This document shows positions 1-11,967 of a stretch of 64,000 bases of DNA, in pieces (the stretch's first letter is position 1; each line of letters opens with the position of its first letter). The notes beneath the pieces are model-generated. The model was not told the DNA's origin. It saw only the letters and a list, made by a program, of their open reading frames with translations, and made no database searches. The position numbers and the translations under genes were made by a program. The stretch is from Heterodera schachtii (Eukaryota > Nematoda > Chromadorea > Rhabditida > Heteroderidae): positions 372,001 to 436,000 of the forward strand of contig SIJG01000029.1 of assembly GCA_023374025.1 (NCBI GenBank), written 5' to 3'.

Positions 1-60
1 CTTAACGAAGACGGAAGGCCAAACTTAGGATAATATTTATTTTGGTAAATTTAAAAAATA
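1..60 (-). pseudogene. SPRY exon remnant at window edge
   Basis: The first 30 bases closely match, on the minus strand, the SPRY exon at 52440-52470 of the large gene J (the part encoding a WPSVFAKH-like stretch). No neighbouring exon of the family follows on the right before gene A ends at 405, so this is a truncated copy or the edge of a gene running off the window. Assignment rests on nucleotide similarity within the window. Confidence 0.45.
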
Positions 61-404
61 CCAGAATTTTGAGAAAAAAATCATAAAAAAAAGCTTTATG
101 AGTACTGCAATACTGAATATCACATTCTCAGGAATTTGACCAATAATTTAATTCAATTTTAATAGTTTTAAATCTTTTTTTTAATTTAACCACTTTTTTT
201 AATTTTAAGTTTTTCAAGAAATATTTTTCAGTTGTAACTGAAATTGTCCGTAAATTCCATTGTGCTTTTTCAGTTTCAAAATTATACCATTCAAAATTTT
301 CCGATTAATACAAAAAAAACAAATTTTAATTGAAGAAAAAAGACATAAAAATGAGTAAAAAGAGCAAATTGATCAACAATATTAGTGAATGATTAATTCT
401 TCCA

Positions 405-1975
405 TCAGAGAGTTGCCAAATCGAATTTAAAATTGGCCCAAAATTTGCCTCAATTTTGTCACCAAATACGCGCAAAGTAACGAATGGATAAAGAGAACCA
501 TCAGCAAAAAATGGATCAACCAGAAAATCAGAAGTATCTGAGAAAAAGTTAAGGGATTTTTGATTATTTTAAACATAAAAATAAATTAGTACAAAATAGG
601 CAAATAAATAGCTTAAAAGAAATTAATTTATTTAGTAACTATTTAATTTACCAACCCAAACGAAGATGAAATTTGCTGCGTGGGTAGATCACTCCTAGGT
701 TCTATTGTAAAATTTTATCATTTTTGCCAAATGAGCTTCTTTGCCAAGATATGGTGTGCCAAAGTTTTTGGCATTTTGTAATTCCATGGCTGATCTGATC
801 TACCCACCCACCAAATTTCGTTTGGAAATCCCACGGTCACTTTTGCCGACCTCGCCTTTGTAAGAAAATTATTTATAAAAATACCAGAAAAATTCCTCTT
901 ATAATGGACAATGAGACTTTTGATGTCAATGATTTTGAGATTATTATGACGAACATTGGCATCCCAAAAATTTTGTCGGAAATTTAAAAATGCCTTAAAA
1001 TAATTCATTTAAAATAAAATTGCTTAAATATACAATTATGAAAATATTTATAAGTTTTATATTCTTTAATTTACCTTTCTCTGCTTTGGTTCTTGCTCTA
1101 ATGCACTGATTCTTTCCAAAATTTTCTTCTGATCATTTTGCATTTTTGAAGTTGCTTAAAAATCAAATTAATTTTTAATAAATTAAAACTTTTAAATTTT
1201 ATTAATTTTATTTCCGTTTTAATTTTCTTTTCCTCGCCTTTTGTCTGTTCTTTTTGCTGTTTCTCCAAAACACTGATTTTTTCCAAAATTTTCTTCTGCT
1301 CATTCTGTAATTGTGTGAGCTTTTCATCGCCAGCTTAAAATATTGAATCAAAATTATTTACTAAAATGAACAAAATATAAAATCAGAAAAATAATTTTGT
1401 TTTTACCGTTTTTCTCCTTTTTCTGTTCAATTTTGTCCACTTTTTCCTTCAATGTCTTCTGTTCTACCATCATTTCCTGGTGCTTTATTTTTTTTCAAGT
1501 GCCTTCTAAAAATAATTTTAAAAACTTTAATTTTTAGTCGAGTTTTTTAAGGTAAAACTCACATTTTCGAGTTCCAATTTGGCCATTTTCAATTCCATTT
1601 CCATTTTGGCAAACTTTTCACGAAATTCCTGAATTTTAATTAATTAAATCTCTTTTATGCCGCATAATATTCAATTATTTCTCCCAATTGTTTTTGTCTT
1701 TCGCCCACCTTAACCAGTTGCTTATCACTGGTCGATTCACTGTTGCCATCAAATTGTCCATCATTTTCAAAATTAATTGCATCGCCATTCACTTCTAAAA
1801 TATGTTAAATTAAATTAATTTTTGCATTTAAATATTCATTTAATTTCACTTTTCAAAATTTCATTTTTTCTCCCATTTCATTTTCCTCATTTTCTGCTGC
1901 TGGTGTTAAATCTTCTCCATATTTTATTGAATTGGTCGAAATTGAATTTTTAAGTTTTGGTACCTCTAAAATAAG
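405..1975 (-). pseudogene. Gene A: SPRY/coiled-coil gene, broken
   Basis: Read on the minus strand. The last exon (about 405-537) encodes the C-terminal SPRY strand containing the family signature GDKIEANFGP-like and ending in LATL. Further up lie the SPRY entry exon near 890-1005 (FRQNFWDANVRHNN) and coiled-coil exons near 1085-1145, 1235-1335, 1415-1500, 1565-1630, 1690-1790 and 1860-1965. The central SPRY exon is reduced to about 20 bases near 655-670, where it runs straight into an inverted-repeat element. The SPRY core (GDTVGIGV, TKNGLRLG) is therefore missing. The most upstream exon matches the start of gene D but lacks its ATG. It lies head to head with gene B. Probably a pseudogene. 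Confidence 0.75.
668..866. mobile_element. Short copy of the TAA inverted-repeat element
   Basis: Bases 668-780 align with the left inverted end of the large element at 30679-42477: both contain an ATGAAATTTG, a GTGGGTRGAT and a TGTGCCAAAGTTTT block in the same order. Bases 781-866 are the opposing arm and finish in CGCCTTTG followed by TAA, as at 42477. The outer tip of the left arm is gone together with most of a SPRY exon. This indicates a non-autonomous relative whose insertion or later deletion damaged gene A. Confidence 0.75.
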
Positions 1976-2620
1976 GTTAGATTTGAAATTTCCTTAAAAG
2001 AATTATGTTTTTGTTGAATAAATGACAGAGAATAAAAGGGATAAAAAATGTAAATGACCATTCATTCAATTCATTTCATTTTGTTTAAATGTCAAAATTT
2101 CGGTATTGATTTCTCAATGTTGAAAATAAGGCACGTGAGGGAAGAGAGGAACAAAAATGAAATAGAATTGGTTAGACATTTTTTTGGCGAGTAAGACAAA
2201 AGGAATAAAAAGAAGGAAATAGAGAGAAAGAGGAGGAGGACAAAAAAAAAACTTATTATATGACAGATAGAAATATTCGCATCTCTGCACATTGACAAAT
2301 ATTTTTCTCTAACCATTTGGAAATATTAGTTTTTGACCCATTTTTTCTCACAATGCCCTCCCCATTCTAAGCGAGAGCCTGAAAGTCCTCAAAACCAAAT
2401 CCTTTTCTACAAAAATTTTTTGAAATTTTTCGTTCACTAAGGTCGGAAATCGTCTTGTCCTTTTATTACCAAGAATTCTTTTTGATTTTTCCAATTTTTA
2501 TTTGTTTAAGGCTTAACATTTTGTCAAATTTCAATTAACAATTTGCTGAAATGTTTTGGGTAAGGGGGGGGGGGGGGTGAATTTAAAAAAAAATGTTTTT
2601 TTTTATTTAAGAAAAAGAAA
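1976..2620. other. Spacer between divergent genes A and B
   Basis: I see no supported gene. The stretch separates two head-to-head SPRY genes and would hold their promoters. A pure G run lies at about 2565-2578, just before the gene B start. The minus strand has a low-complexity open stretch at 2092-2316 that I do not call as a gene. Confidence 0.5.
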
Positions 2621-5396
2621 ATGACAACAAAATCGAAGAAGAAATTGGACCAACAGTTGAGGGAAGTGTTGGCGCAGCAGTTAATTGAGAAGGAAGCGAA
2701 GCTCACTGAGGTGGGTTGGGCATTTGTAAAATTGAGTTTAAAATTTAATCTTTGTGAAAAAAAAGAAACGGAGAATTGTCTTGAGAGTTGAAAAAATTCG
2801 TAAAAAAATTTAAGTTTTCCAAAAATCCACGAAATTGTCACAGTCCAATTTTTCCTGGTTTTTTGAGAAAAATTTAAAAAAATTCGGCTAAGATATAAAA
2901 AACATTTTTTGTTTTTTGGATGACGTTTTGCCTTGATGACCTTTTTAGTCGGCGACGTCTTAGGGTGCATCAATTTGAAAAAATTCAAAGAAAAATCTTT
3001 GTACTAGTAATTTTTGCCAAAATAACAGAAATTTTCCATTTTTTGCTCAAGTTTTTGTTAAAATTTCTTCATTTTTTAAAGGCTGAAGCTGAGAATCGAA
3101 AGCTGAAAAATGAAATTGAGAAAATACAGGAAAAATTTGACAAGAAAGAGGAGCAATTGGAGAAGAATTTTGAGGAAATGCAGAAAAAGTTGAACGAAAT
3201 GGAGCATAAGCAGAACGAACAACAGAAAAGCAATGAACAGATGGAAAAGGTGGGAAAGAAATAATTAATGACACAATTTGAATTTATTTGCTTTTTAAAT
3301 AATTTACTTTGAATTAAAATGCCGTAAAAGATGCTCCAAACGAAAGCTGATGCAGAGAAAGAAAATGACAAACTCAAAAATGATCACAAGCAAATGGAGG
3401 AAAAGGTGTACAAATTGGAGGAGCAATTAGAATTGGTGAGGTCAAATTATATGAATCACTAACAAAAATTTATAAATTAGATAAAATTTTGCCATACATT
3501 TCATTTGGTAAAAAAATCGTTCAGCAGAAGGCGTTCCACGAAGAGCTTGAGAAAAAGGTCATGGAACAAATTGATGTGACAGTGCAGACGAAGGTTGACA
3601 AAATGGAAATGGCACAGCAACAACAAAAGGGTAAAGGAAAATGGGCAAATGATTACTGTACCTACCGTAACCTTATTATTAATTATTATTGCTGTCAAAT
3701 ATTAATAGAATTTGTTCCAATTTAAGTTGTTTCTGAAAAGGCAATTTTTGAGCAAATCGGTGAATTGGAGGGACAACAAAAACAGCAACGGGAAAATGAG
3801 ACAAAAGGTGAGTTGTTAATGTTAATAATATTTAAATGTATTTTTAACCATTTTTAAAAGTATATTTATTATTATTTTAACTGTTTTTCAGGGGATCTTT
3901 AATATTTTAAGAAATACGATATATGAACTTTTGTAAAATATCAATTTAATAAATAATTGGGTTTCTATGTTTAGCTTCTGATGAACGTTTCTCACAATTA
4001 CAAAATGACCATAAGAAACTTTTGGAAAAAATCAGTGAATTGGAGAAAGAACAGAAACAGCTACAGAAGGAAAACATCGGTAAGAATATAAAAAATAAAT
4101 ATTATGGAATAATTTATTTAATTTTCAAAAGCATTTAAAATTTATTTCAATTTTTTTTGAATTATTCGACATTTGGAAAATATTTGTTGATACCAACAAA
4201 TAAAAATGTCTAAAATATTTTAACTTAATAAATTTTAAATAAATAACTGATTTAATTTTAAGCTGCCGAGGAATGCTTCTCACAATTACAAAATGAGCGG
4301 AAAAAACTTTTGGAAAAAATCAATGAAATGGAAAAACAGCAAAAAGAACAGTCAAAAGGCGAGAAGAAATTAAAATGAAAATAAAATTTGTCAATTAAAA
4401 TCTATCCATTTTTAAATCCGATTTTTAAGCTACCGTTAATCAATCGGATCAATTGTCAAAAATACAAAATGATCAAAAGATTCTTTTGCAAAAAATCAGT
4501 GAATTAGAGAAACGGACGCAAAGAAAGGTGAATAAGGGATAAAATTTAAAAATATTTTATTGATTTTATATTTAAGCAATTTTTATTTTAAAACAAATTT
4601 TCAAGTTCCAACAAAATTATTGGGATGCCAATACTTGTGCTGCGAATCTCGAAATCAGTGGCGAGAAAAATCTGACTGTCCATCTTAAGGGAAATTTTTC
4701 TGGTATTTTTCCATAATTTACTTGACAAATTTCTTCTAAAAAGGCTTATACCATTCCGTCTTTGCAAAACATTCGATTTTGCTGGAGAAGTATTCGTCCA
4801 ACATTTTTTACTACGAAATTTCAATTGGAAATAAGGAAAAGTAAGAGATTTTTATTTTTTAAATGTTAAATTTATCAGAAATATTAAAAATGAATTATTT
4901 TAATTATTAATTGGTATTTTTTTATTATTAAATTTTCAGTTTTATGTTCTTCGGATTCGCCGTCAAACAGCAGGCAAAATTGAATGGAACAATTAGAGGA
5001 TGCAAAGGCACTTATTTATATGAAAGCGATGGCGACATTTGGATTAACGGAAAAGGAACGAGACCAAATAACGAATATTCATACGATGTTGGCGATACCG
5101 TAGGAATTGGCGTCAATTCGGCTACTCGACAGATCATTTACACAAAGAATGGACTTCGTTTGGGTTGGCAAAAAAATAAATAATTATACAAATCTTAAAT
5201 TATAATTTTTATTTAATTGATTTTTATGTTTGAATTATTGAAATTCCTTAACTTTTTCACAGGTTTCTCCAATTTTTTCGTTGCTGCGTCTTTCGCTGAT
5301 GGTTCTCTTTATCCTTTCGTTTCTTTGGCCTGCGCTGGTAACAAAATTGAGGCCAATTTTGGCCCCAATTTCAAATTCGATTTGACAACTCTATGA
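2621..5396 (+). CDS. Gene B: intact coiled-coil SPRY protein
   Basis: Twelve exons join in phase into a 465-residue protein: 2621-2710, 3082-3249, 3331-3435, 3528-3630, 3727-3807, 3975-4079, 4263-4358, 4430-4527, 4606-4702, 4744-4840, 4940-5163 and 5263-5396. Exons 1-8 encode repeated heptads of about 30 residues (LEKISELEKEQKQ type), so a long coiled coil. Exons 9-12 encode one SPRY/B30.2 domain: QNYWDAN entry strand, FYYEIS, GFAVKQQ, GTYLYESDGDIW, GDTVGIGV, IIYTKNGLRLG and a final GNKIEANFGPNFKFD. There is no signal peptide, so a cytosolic protein-interaction adaptor is expected; SPRY domains bind partner peptides. The donor at 4359 is GC instead of GT. In-phase joining of all exons argues that the gene is functional. 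An extra upstream exon cannot be excluded. Confidence 0.85.
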
Positions 5397-5697
5397 GGAA
5401 GAAGAAATATTCACTAAAACTGATCAATTTGTTCTTTTTATGTTTTTCTACAATTATGATTTTTGTTTTGTGAATTTTTTCAAATGTAAAGTAAAAAGTT
5501 CATTTCTTGTAAGTTTTGTATTTATTTTTGTACAGCAAATCTGGGTAAATAATTATTTGATTATATTTCAAACAAAAAAGAAAACGTCCATCCTTCTGCA
5601 AAAATTGTTAAAAATTCTGCATAAAATTAATTATCAAATGGAGCTGGAAAAGAAGAGCGACAAATTTGAAAATCAAAAATAAAGAGGAAATTAATAC
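5397..5697. other. 3' flank of gene B
   Basis: AT-rich sequence with no supported gene. It holds the presumed 3' untranslated region of gene B and ends at the TACTA target of the foldback element that follows. Confidence 0.4.
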
Positions 5698-5701
5698 TAA
5701 G

Positions 5702-6137
5702 GCTGGTCCCCCCCCCCTTTTTTTCAAAATTTTATGTTTTAAAAAGTCATGAAAACATGTTTCCAAGGATTTTCGTGCTCGCTAATCACGAATCGGGCAT
5801 CCATTTCAGCCAATTTCGAATTCCAACCCGAATTCGAACAAAAAATCAAAAACTCAAATTTTCGAATTTCATATTTTTGGCTCAAATCTTGTTCAAACAC
5901 ATGAAAACGAAGTGAAAGTCATTAGTTCTTTAATAAAATTTCGTTCAAATTTTTTTAGACGAAAAATTAAATATCGAAATTTTTAATTTTTCAACTTTTT
6001 ATACGAATTCAGGTCTGGAATTCGAAATTGGTTGAAATGGATGCCCAATTCGTGATCAGCAAGCACGAAAATCTTTGGAAACATGTTTTGATGACTTTTT
6101 AAAACATAAAAAAATTTTGAAAAAAAGGGGGGACCAG
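5702..6137. mobile_element. Foldback element, AGGCTGGTCCCC ends
   Basis: The left half is repeated inverted in the right half. Tips read AGGCTGG and CCAGCCT, each flanked by TACTA, which may be a 5-bp target duplication. The arms include a C or G homopolymer, a TTTTAAAAAGTCATNAAAACATG block and the phrase TTCGTGCTYGCTRATCACGAAT. Related arms occur near 8420, 18145, 27000, 50440 and 50580, so this is one family of foldback elements. No coding capacity is seen. Tip coordinates may be off by a few bases. Confidence 0.75.
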
Positions 6138-6344
6138 CCTTACTATTGCCAATTTTTTTTCGAAAACCCCGAATTTCTAATAAATTCAAAAATATTTTCT
6201 AAGCAAAAAGTTCTTTTTTCTTAATCAACGCTTATCGGGGATGATTGAAGAAATTTAAAAATAGTCTGGAAGAAATATCCTCTTCTGGGAGTAAATTTTC
6301 ATAAAAAGCCGATGGTAAGCCCTTCTTGCCCTAATGAAAATCGT

Positions 6345-6745
6345 GTTGCGACATTTGCGCCACGATATTTGCGCCGCGGACATTTGCGCCTCGACACTTG
6401 CGCCGACCAGCAAAAATGGACATTTGAGCCGCTCACTTAAAAATATATTTTAAATATTTTTATCAATTTTCAACGAATTTTACTCAAACTAATGTGCAAC
6501 AACAAAAAAGCAATTAAAAGAAATGCAAAAAAAAAAAAAATTAATCACAACGATAGACACGTATTTTTTGTTTTTGTTAATGCGTACATCAGCCAAAGGC
6601 AAATTTGATGCCAAGGAAAACAAAAATAATAAGCCACATTTATATATACAAATTTAGTTTAAAAAAACTTTTTGGATCACTTAGAACGATGTAAATGGAT
6701 TTTGTAGGGCGGCGCAAGTGTCTGCGGCGCAAAAGTCGGTACACC
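6345..6745. repeat. GACATTTGCGCC-word element
   Basis: The left end carries four or five diverged copies of a GACATTTGCGCC word (6350-6435). The right end (6705-6745) carries the opposite-strand version, ending GCGCAAAAGTCGGTACA. The 6530-6745 part is repeated at 23175-23385 with high identity, including CACAACGATAGACAC and TTTATATATACAAATTT. This looks like a non-autonomous inverted-repeat element with word-rich ends. Confidence 0.6.
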
Positions 6746-8415
6746 CATATAAAAAGAATAAATCTTAAAAAAAGGACACTTGGGAATTCTGTTCGTAGGA
6801 GTGTATTTTTTGGTTTTCTTACATTTTTGTTGAGAAATTTTCAAAAAAATAAGTTGGGTTTAGATTTTCAATATTTTTAAAATATTTTAGCATTTTTCGA
6901 ATTTTTCATGTAAAATTCACAAATTCTTGAAAAAATGCAATAACAATTTTTTTTTGACGCGATGCCATTTTTTGGCGAGATGTTCAATAAATTAAAAAAT
7001 TTTACACAAAATAAATCTGTTGAAAAATAATCCCCCCTTCTCCATTTATCCCCCCGTGTCTAATTATCCCGCCCCCCCCTTTCTGAGGAGGTTGAAAAAT
7101 AATCCCCCGGGGGGATAAAAAGAGAAAATACGGTAAATTTCAAAAAACAATTCCACAAAAGAGCAGAGCACTTATCATTACAAGTCAAAATTGCTCTATT
7201 CCAGTTTACGCTTCCAATCAGTGACCATCCTCAGTTTCTTTGGTCATAAGTTTTTTCTTACTTGGTTAATCCAATAATACCCGAAATTCATCATTTTTCG
7301 CGTATAATCCATGAATAATTTTTTGTCTGTTGTATTTATCCCAAAATTTTGTTATACAAAAACTACTGTAGATTTAAAGCTTTCGATTGATCCCAAGAAT
7401 GTATGAATTGACTAAGTAAAAAAAGCTATGGCTTACGAAAGTGAGGATGCTCATGATTGGACGCGTAAACTGAGAGCCGTAAAAATAGAATCAAATTCAT
7501 TCCAACTCAAATTGATCGATCACTTCTTAACAAACAATACATCCACGTTTCAAATTCTTTTGATCACTTGGGCCCAGCATAGATTTGAGAAGCCTAAAAT
7601 GAAACATTGAATAAATAAATAAATATTCGCTGACCCGTCCCCAATTGCATGCTATTGATCAATTTGAATGACAATTCTGTTCCACTGATCAGCAAATTTA
7701 CAATCAATCGCTTCCTCTTCCCATTTCGTCCATTTGCTAGCGTTTCGCGCAATTGGACAACGGACCAACAGAAAAGATTTTTAATGATAGTTCTTTTCAA
7801 CAACAAATGTTCCCGAGTCAATTCGTTCGTCAAATGAAAGGGCTCAACGGAGTCAGCAAAAAGCCAAGGAAACCAAAAGACAGCGATAAAAAGGAAAAAG
7901 CCTAAATTTAGTTTAAAAATACATAAATGGCTTTTGAATTAGTCAACTGAGAGGACAATTTTTAGCTGACAGACAACTTGGTTGATGTGGATAATTGGTT
8001 GATGCCAAACTCAGCCGTACAATAAATAAAGTTTATAAACTAAAGCCTAGGCTCAGGCCTAAGCTAAGCCATTGTACGAGTTGTCTGTGTACAAATTGGC
8101 ATGACACCCGGATGGAAAATAATTTATTATTAATTAAGATTAATAATATATTTTTTTTAATTTATTATTTTTCAATTTTTATAATTGTCGTAAAGCTGAG
8201 TTTGTCCCCAACTTTCTCCCACACTCCGTTCCTTCTGGCATCACAAAAGCAATTCTGATGATAAATATAAAAAAAAAATTTGAAAAAAATATGTCATTTA
8301 TCGATGAATCATCGGCAGAGATGAGCCTAAAAAAGAAATCTCTATTTAAAGAATAACAATTTTTAAAACAAATTTTTTTAATGCCATTTAAATCAGTGTA
8401 ATTTTTTAAACTTTT
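6746..8415. other. No supported gene; C-rich relic at 7025-7140
   Basis: Bases 7030-7120 hold inverted CCCCCC-containing words (AATAATCCCCCC and a matching GGGGGGAT), likely the relic of another word-ended element. A 60-codon open stretch at 7428-7610 and others near 7650-8258 have no recognisable motif. A CATTGTACGAGTTG relic of the 13500-13965 family lies near 8070. I cannot support a gene here. Confidence 0.4.
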
Positions 8416-8765
8416 TAGGGGTTTTCGAGGTCGCTGAAAACAGTTATGACATCCATTTTATTAAATTCGAAACCCGGACTCTAACAAAAAAAAAGAAACT
8501 AATTCTCGACAAAATTCAAAATATGCAACAAAAACGATCCAATCATGGAATGAAGTCGAGCCGACGCATGTTATGGGTCCTCAAAATCGTTAAAACTAGT
8601 TTTAAACCAGTAGTCAGAAATTGGTAAAAGAACGTCAAATATAAGATTGAATTTTTAAAAAATTACATTAAATATAATTCAAAATATTACAAATAAAGGA
8701 AATTATTTCTGATACATAAACAATTATATCTCTTTTTACAAATGTTTTTTCATTTGGGCATTTTC
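8416..8765. repeat. One-ended relic of foldback family
   Basis: Bases 8416-8485 carry AGGGGTTTTCGAGGTCGCTGA and a CCATTTTATTAAATTCGAAACCCGGACTC block, matching arms of the foldback family at 5702-6137 and 50433-50900. The opposing arm is not found. The rest of the stretch is AT-rich with nothing I can call. Confidence 0.4.
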
Positions 8766-8774
8766 ACTTCTACT

Positions 8775-8955
8775 CAATCATTTTGTCATAAATTCGCGCG
8801 CCAATGATTGCCAGAGTTGCTAAAAACAAAACATTTAAACGAAAACTTAAAAAATAACAACCAAATGACACGACAATGAACAGTGACTTCGGGCTAATGC
8901 AGGCGGTGCCACTACGGGGATCAGAAACGTTGATCGGCACAAAAATGCTAAACAA
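8775..8955 (-). CDS. Possible 3' exons of a membrane protein
   Basis: On the minus strand an exon near 8858-8950 ending SLFIVVSF joins, through a GTTGTT...TTTTTAG intron, to an exon near 8775-8820 giving ATLAIIGARIYDKMIE and a stop. Together they make one hydrophobic helix followed by a short charged tail, as at the C-terminus of a membrane protein. The 5' exons could not be assembled from the sequence up to 9210. The family is not recognised, and the call rests on clean splice sites and the hydrophobic stretch only. Confidence 0.3.
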
Positions 8956-9536
8956 TTACAAATATTTATTTCGATTTAGTTTTGTAAAAATGAATAATAT
9001 TCACAATTCAGATTTTCTATGGATATATCATTTGACTCTTCGGTATATATTAATCATAAGGCCCAGACTCAAAAAACACAAAACTACTTTTATAGGTTTT
9101 CTTATGCACTGAAAATGATTAAGCAACAAAAAATTTTACGCGTTTCAACTTTAAGAGTCAGGTGTGCTATGGTTAATATTTTCCGACTCTTCTTTGTCTG
9201 TAACTAACGACCAAAGATTTTTGAGGCAAACGATTCCCTGAAGAATAAAGCAATCGATTCCCCCTATAAATGTAATATCACTTAAAAAAATTGTTAAAAT
9301 TTTTTTTTGAGGAGTTAAGTGACCAGATTAAAATTGTTGAGTTGCTATTCAGTTTTGAATCATCTTCCCCGACTAATCCATAACTTTTTGCGTTGAATTT
9401 TTTGTCCAAAATTCTTTTGGATTCATATATCATAGACCAGTGGAATAGATTGCTATATGTTAGATTCCCACATTTTTAGCTCTAATGTAAGATCATATAA
9501 AATTGTATGATACAGTATATGATTCAATAAGAAAAT

Positions 9537-10351
9537 TCATAATTTTTCTGTAATTTTTTCACATTTTATTTCAACTTTGTTACCCAGCTCATTGGTCGTC
9601 GTAACCGGCGCCAGCCCATTGGTCGTCATAATCGGCGTCAATGGTTTCGCGGTTGGACTATACAATTTGAAATGTTCGTTGCTGTTGGCCTTGTATTGTT
9701 CGCCAAAAATGCACTTATCGCATGTGTATCCTCCGTATAATTTCTCAAAATTATTCGGGTCATTCTCTTGTGAATTCTTACAATCATTTTCACTCATCCC
9801 GGTTTTTGTCATGCAATCAGTTACAGCCAACATACCCTCACACATTTTAGCACATTGTCCTGTTTCTTTAATATGAGATATTTGGGCGCAGGTATAAACC
9901 GTGAAATGTCCACCTAGGAGTTAGACGTTATGTAAATCTTGAATTTTTGTATACTTCCAGAACGCGGATTTTTAAGTTTTCAAAATTTTTGAGCGATTTT
10001 TTTTAATAGAAATGAACGAAAGGAAGCGTCCTTTTTGGCTTTTTTTTTTTCCAATTTCGCGCTTAAAAATCCGTGCCTTTTTAAATTCATACATTCAAAC
10101 CTTTAAAACAATGGGTACCACTACAGTAAGTGTAACCTTCTCTTGTACACGGACGATTAAGATTGGATGGATTAGGGGTCAATTGAACAAAGGCTTTGTT
10201 TTCTTCGGTAACAGTGCCAACAATTTCCATTCGGCAGTGGATCCAATATGCTAAATAAAAAAAACAGATCAGTTAATTTTTTATAATTATCACCACAATA
10301 ATTAAAACTGAAGCAGGCAAACAAAACAATTAACAGAAAAATACGGCACAT
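9537..10351 (-). CDS. Secreted cysteine-rich protein
   Basis: Three minus-strand exons join in phase into 194 residues: 10294-10351, 10101-10250 and 9537-9913. Both introns have GT...AG borders. Residues 1-19 form a signal peptide: MCR followed by a leucine/isoleucine/phenylalanine core and a cysteine. About eleven further cysteines follow, in an order resembling a small disulfide-stabilised extracellular domain (CTREGYTYC, CAKMCEG, YTCDKC). The tail from about residue 145 is threonine/proline-rich and contains two copies of a TTNxL motif (MTTNGLAP, TTTNELGN). No transmembrane helix follows the signal, so export is expected. I do not recognise the family. A secreted cysteine-rich protein in a plant-parasitic nematode could be an effector or a cuticle or gut protein; this is inference. 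Confidence 0.75.
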
Positions 10352-10450
10352 TTTCAATAGTTTTTAATCTGAATTCTTATTTTTGAAAGAAAATAAATTA
10401 TTATTTATTTGGTGTTCAAATGATAATGGATTTTCTGCTTTTGTGCTAAC

Positions 10451-11967
10451 TAGGGATCATTTTTTATGTAAGAAAAATCGCAAAATATGTAAATAAAATA
10501 TGTATAAAAAAAGCACTGAAATATATATCAAATATGTACAAAAATCCAGAAATATGTACTAAAATATGTAAAAAAAAATTTTTAAATGGTGATTTTTTGA
10601 AAAAAAATCTTTCTAAAGGGTGAAATAAGAACAAATTGCCATAAAAATGCCTAAATAGGTTTAGAATTATCTTTTAGTAATTTAAAAATTAATTTTAGAT
10701 ATCCCATTTTTGAAAAAAAAAAACTATTTTTTGGGGCACATTTTCATAAAAAATTTTTTACTTTTCGCAAAAAATTTCTATAAATTCTCAAAATTTTAGA
10801 AAAAAAATTGCGACCTTTTGGATATTTTTGGGGGTATTTCATAAAAAAATTCTCTAAAAATTCTCAAAAAATGCAAAATATGTACAAAAAAAATGCGAAA
10901 AGTCCAAAATATGTATAAAAATATGTACATATGTAATATGTAGGGATTCTTTTTTAGGCAAATGCCTAAAATTTCTGCGCATTTAAAACGCACAGATAAG
11001 CACGAAAAAAGCGTTTTCCGCTTTGTTTGGGGTGTCTACGATGACTTTTATAATGCCTATTTTTGCCTATTTTGGACTTTTTGTGCTTAATGCCTATTTG
11101 CCTATTTTTGTGCCTATTTCGCCATTTTTGACGACTTTTTCAGGATTTTGGGAAAAATCCTTACCAAAAATGCAATAAAAATGAAAAATACACCCCTAAG
11201 AATCGAGTTGAAATTTTTTTAGAAAATACACTCCTAAGAATTGAAAAAAAATTTTCACAAAAATTCTTCACCAAAAATTAATTATTTTTTCTAAGCAAAA
11301 TAATTTTTTAAATTAATTTTTACTTGTTTTAATACCTAAAAAACGTTATTAAAAAATTTTTTTTTGCCTATTTTAGTGCCTATTTGAGGATTTTTGTGCC
11401 TATTTAATGCCTATTTTGCGATTTTTTTTGCCTATTTTTGTGCCTATTTCGCCATTTTTGACGACTTTTTCAGGATTTTGGGAAAAATCCTTACCAAAAA
11501 TGCAATAAAAATGAAAAATACACCCCTAAGAATCGAGTTGAAATTTTTTTAGAAAATACACTCCTAAGAATTGAAAAAAAATTTTCACAAAAATTCTTCA
11601 CCAAAAATTAATTATTTTTTCTAAGCAAAATAATTTTTTAAATTAATTTTTACTTGTTTTAATACCTAAAAAACGTTATTAAAAAATTTTTTTTTGCCTA
11701 TTTTAGTGCCTATTTGAGGATTTTTGTGCCTATTTAATGCCTATTTTGCGATTTTTTTTGCCTATTTTAGGTGCCTATTTCGCGATTTTTTGTGCCTAAA
11801 AAAAGAATCCCTAGTAATATGTAGAAAAATCCGAAAATATGTAAAAATATGTATATAAAAGTCCCAACTTTTGTTTGCACACACAAAAAAGAAAGTGTTT
11901 TTCCTACTAATTAGAGCATGGAGAATCCAGGAAAAAAACATGTATTTACATAAAAAAATGATCCCTA
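10451..11967. mobile_element. hAT-like MITE, AATATGTA word
   Basis: Inverted tips TAGGGATCATTTTTTATGTA and its complement are flanked on both sides by GTGCTAAC, a perfect 8-bp target duplication, the hallmark of hAT elements. Both subterminal regions are packed with AAATATGTA or ATGTACAAAA words. It is non-autonomous with no transposase reading frame. It contains a second element of the same tip type at 10941-11813. Confidence 0.9.
10941..11813. mobile_element. Nested hAT-like MITE, TGCCTATTT word
   Basis: Inverted tips TAGGGATTCTTTTTTAGG are flanked by GTAATATG on both sides, again a perfect 8-bp duplication. The target sequence is itself one of the ATATGTA words of the outer element. The ends and interior are full of TGCCTATTT words. 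A 330-bp segment is present twice in tandem (about 11098-11427 and 11428-11757) with no difference I can see, so the internal duplication is young. Confidence 0.9.

Noticed and set aside
5161..5175. GC donor at the end of the central SPRY exon (TTG followed by GCAAA)
   Set aside because: Using the GT three bases earlier (TTTGG/GTTGGC) restores the SPRY consensus LG-FSNFF and the reading frame in gene B, so the donor is normal.
7428..7837. Small genes at 7428-7610 and 7649-7837
   Set aside because: Open frames of about 60 codons with no motif, splice structure or family resemblance. Expected by chance at this length.
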